In this document: positions 6,357 to 6,739 of the stretch, piece after piece | How positions within the stretch are numbered: position 1 is the first letter of the stretch | How the letters are laid out: the number at the start of each line of letters is the position of its first letter | Origin: LiPW-15 sp964530925 | GTDB taxonomy: Bacteria > Patescibacteriota > Minisyncoccia > UBA6257 > 2-01-FULL-56-20 | DNA: 6,739 nt | Reading direction: 5' to 3' | Assembly (NCBI GenBank): GCA_964530925.1 | Contig: CAZHBZ010000021.1 | Coordinates: 1 to 6,739 of the forward strand | Notes under the pieces: model-generated | Databases searched by the model: none | What the model was told of the DNA's origin: nothing | What the model saw: only the letters and a program-made list of their open reading frames with translations | Program-made: the position numbers and the translations under genes

Positions 6357-6443
6357 TTATTTTTTGATTGTAAGCCGCCGCCAAAACTCGCTGAATTCTA
6401 GCCCGTTGATTTCCTCTCTCGTCTCTCCGGCTTTCTCAGCATT
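6357..6443 (-). pseudogene. Possible lost C-terminal extension of the upstream hypothetical gene
   Basis: After the TAA at 6444-6446 the same frame stays open for 28 codons (NAEKAGETREEINGLEF then SEFWRRLTIKK) and ends with TAA at 6357-6359, only 5 nt before the next ATG. The charged, helix-friendly composition resembles the preceding frame. This looks like a C-terminal tail cut off by a nonsense change, or by a base error. An ordinary untranslated spacer is the alternative. Confidence 0.35.
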
Positions 6444-6739
6444 TTATGATGCTTCAGCCGCCTCTCCGGCCTCCGGCAATTGCTCATCGGCAGCGATAGC
6501 CCCCCTCGTCTTTGCATCATCCAACGTTTGCCTGACCTTTTCCCTATCAAATGGGATTCCCCTTTTAATCGCCGTTTCCGCCCAAGCTAGCAGACTATAG
6601 GCGCGGGAATTCATCTCGTACTTATTGTTTTTGGCGACGGCTTCTTCGTAGGCTTTGGGCAATGAATCTATAAGCTCTAAAACCTCTTCGGGTGAAGTGT
6701 TGTACTCGCTTTCGGCTATCTCTTCTTTCTTTTCGCTCT
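6444..6739 (-). CDS. Hypothetical protein, 5' end outside window
   Basis: The frame is open from the right edge to TAA at 6444-6446, giving 97 visible residues. It starts in an acidic, lysine-rich low-complexity stretch (SEKKEEIAESEYNTSPEEV), continues into a predicted helical part (LELIDSLPKAYEEAVAKNN, then SLLAWAETAIKRGIPFDREKVRQTLDDAKTRG), and ends in a Glu/Ala-rich tail. A TTG at 6660-6662 could be read as a start, but the frame continues upstream without a stop, so I treat the gene as partial. No known family is recognised. Soluble, probably alpha-helical. It is likely co-transcribed with the 122 aa hypothetical gene downstream. Confidence 0.55.
   Translation of the reverse strand, partial: SEKKEEIAESEYNTSPEEVLELIDSLPKAYEEAVAKNNKYEMNSRAYSLLAWAETAIKRGIPFDREKVRQTLDDAKTRGAIAADEQLPEAGEAAEAS

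Noticed and set aside
1..6739. CRISPR array, mobile element with transposase, or defence system
   Set aside because: No regularly spaced repeats, no transposase or integrase motifs, and no nuclease or effector domains were found on either strand.

Overview
The window looks like chromosomal housekeeping DNA from a member of the Patescibacteria/CPR, most likely Parcubacteria. No 16S rRNA or other marker fixes this. The reasons are: a four-domain S1 protein instead of the six-domain form; a family-1 solute-binding protein held by an N-terminal hydrophobic helix with no lipobox cysteine; a short MBL-fold-like protein without its metal ligands; starts with no clear Shine-Dalgarno sequence; and spacers filled with TAGT-type simple tracts and a dispersed repeat. 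Base composition is mixed and the genes are tightly packed.

Layout: (1) 1-4346, minus strand, probably one transcription unit read right to left: the degenerate MBL-fold protein, then gyrA (DNA gyrase subunit A, complete, 809 aa), then a solute-binding protein starting only 8 nt after the gyrA stop and running to the left edge. (2) 4347-4608, a divergent control region with a good extended -10 promoter toward the MBL/gyrA side, a plausible sigma70-type promoter toward the S1 gene, and a leader rich in inverted repeats. (3) 4609-5712, plus strand: the S1 RNA-binding protein (rpsA). (4) 5713-5982: a TAGT-type track, a dispersed repeat element with the motif CCTGAGCCTGTCGAAGG, a strong bidirectional Rho-independent terminator, and about 110 nt with only a weak inverted repeat. 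(5) 5983-6739, minus strand: two unrecognised genes converging on that terminator. The right-hand one is cut by the window edge and has a possible lost C-terminal extension behind an in-frame TAA.

Gyrase sets DNA supercoiling, S1 helps mRNA engage the ribosome, and the solute-binding protein would capture a nutrient at the cell surface. The link between gyrA and its two minus-strand neighbours looks like genome compaction or shared transcription, not a shared pathway. I see no CRISPR array, transposase, tRNA, rRNA or defence module, and no convincing new multi-gene system. The points most worth a second look are the degenerate MBL protein, the structured leader in front of it, the spacer repeats, and the interrupted hypothetical gene at the right edge.
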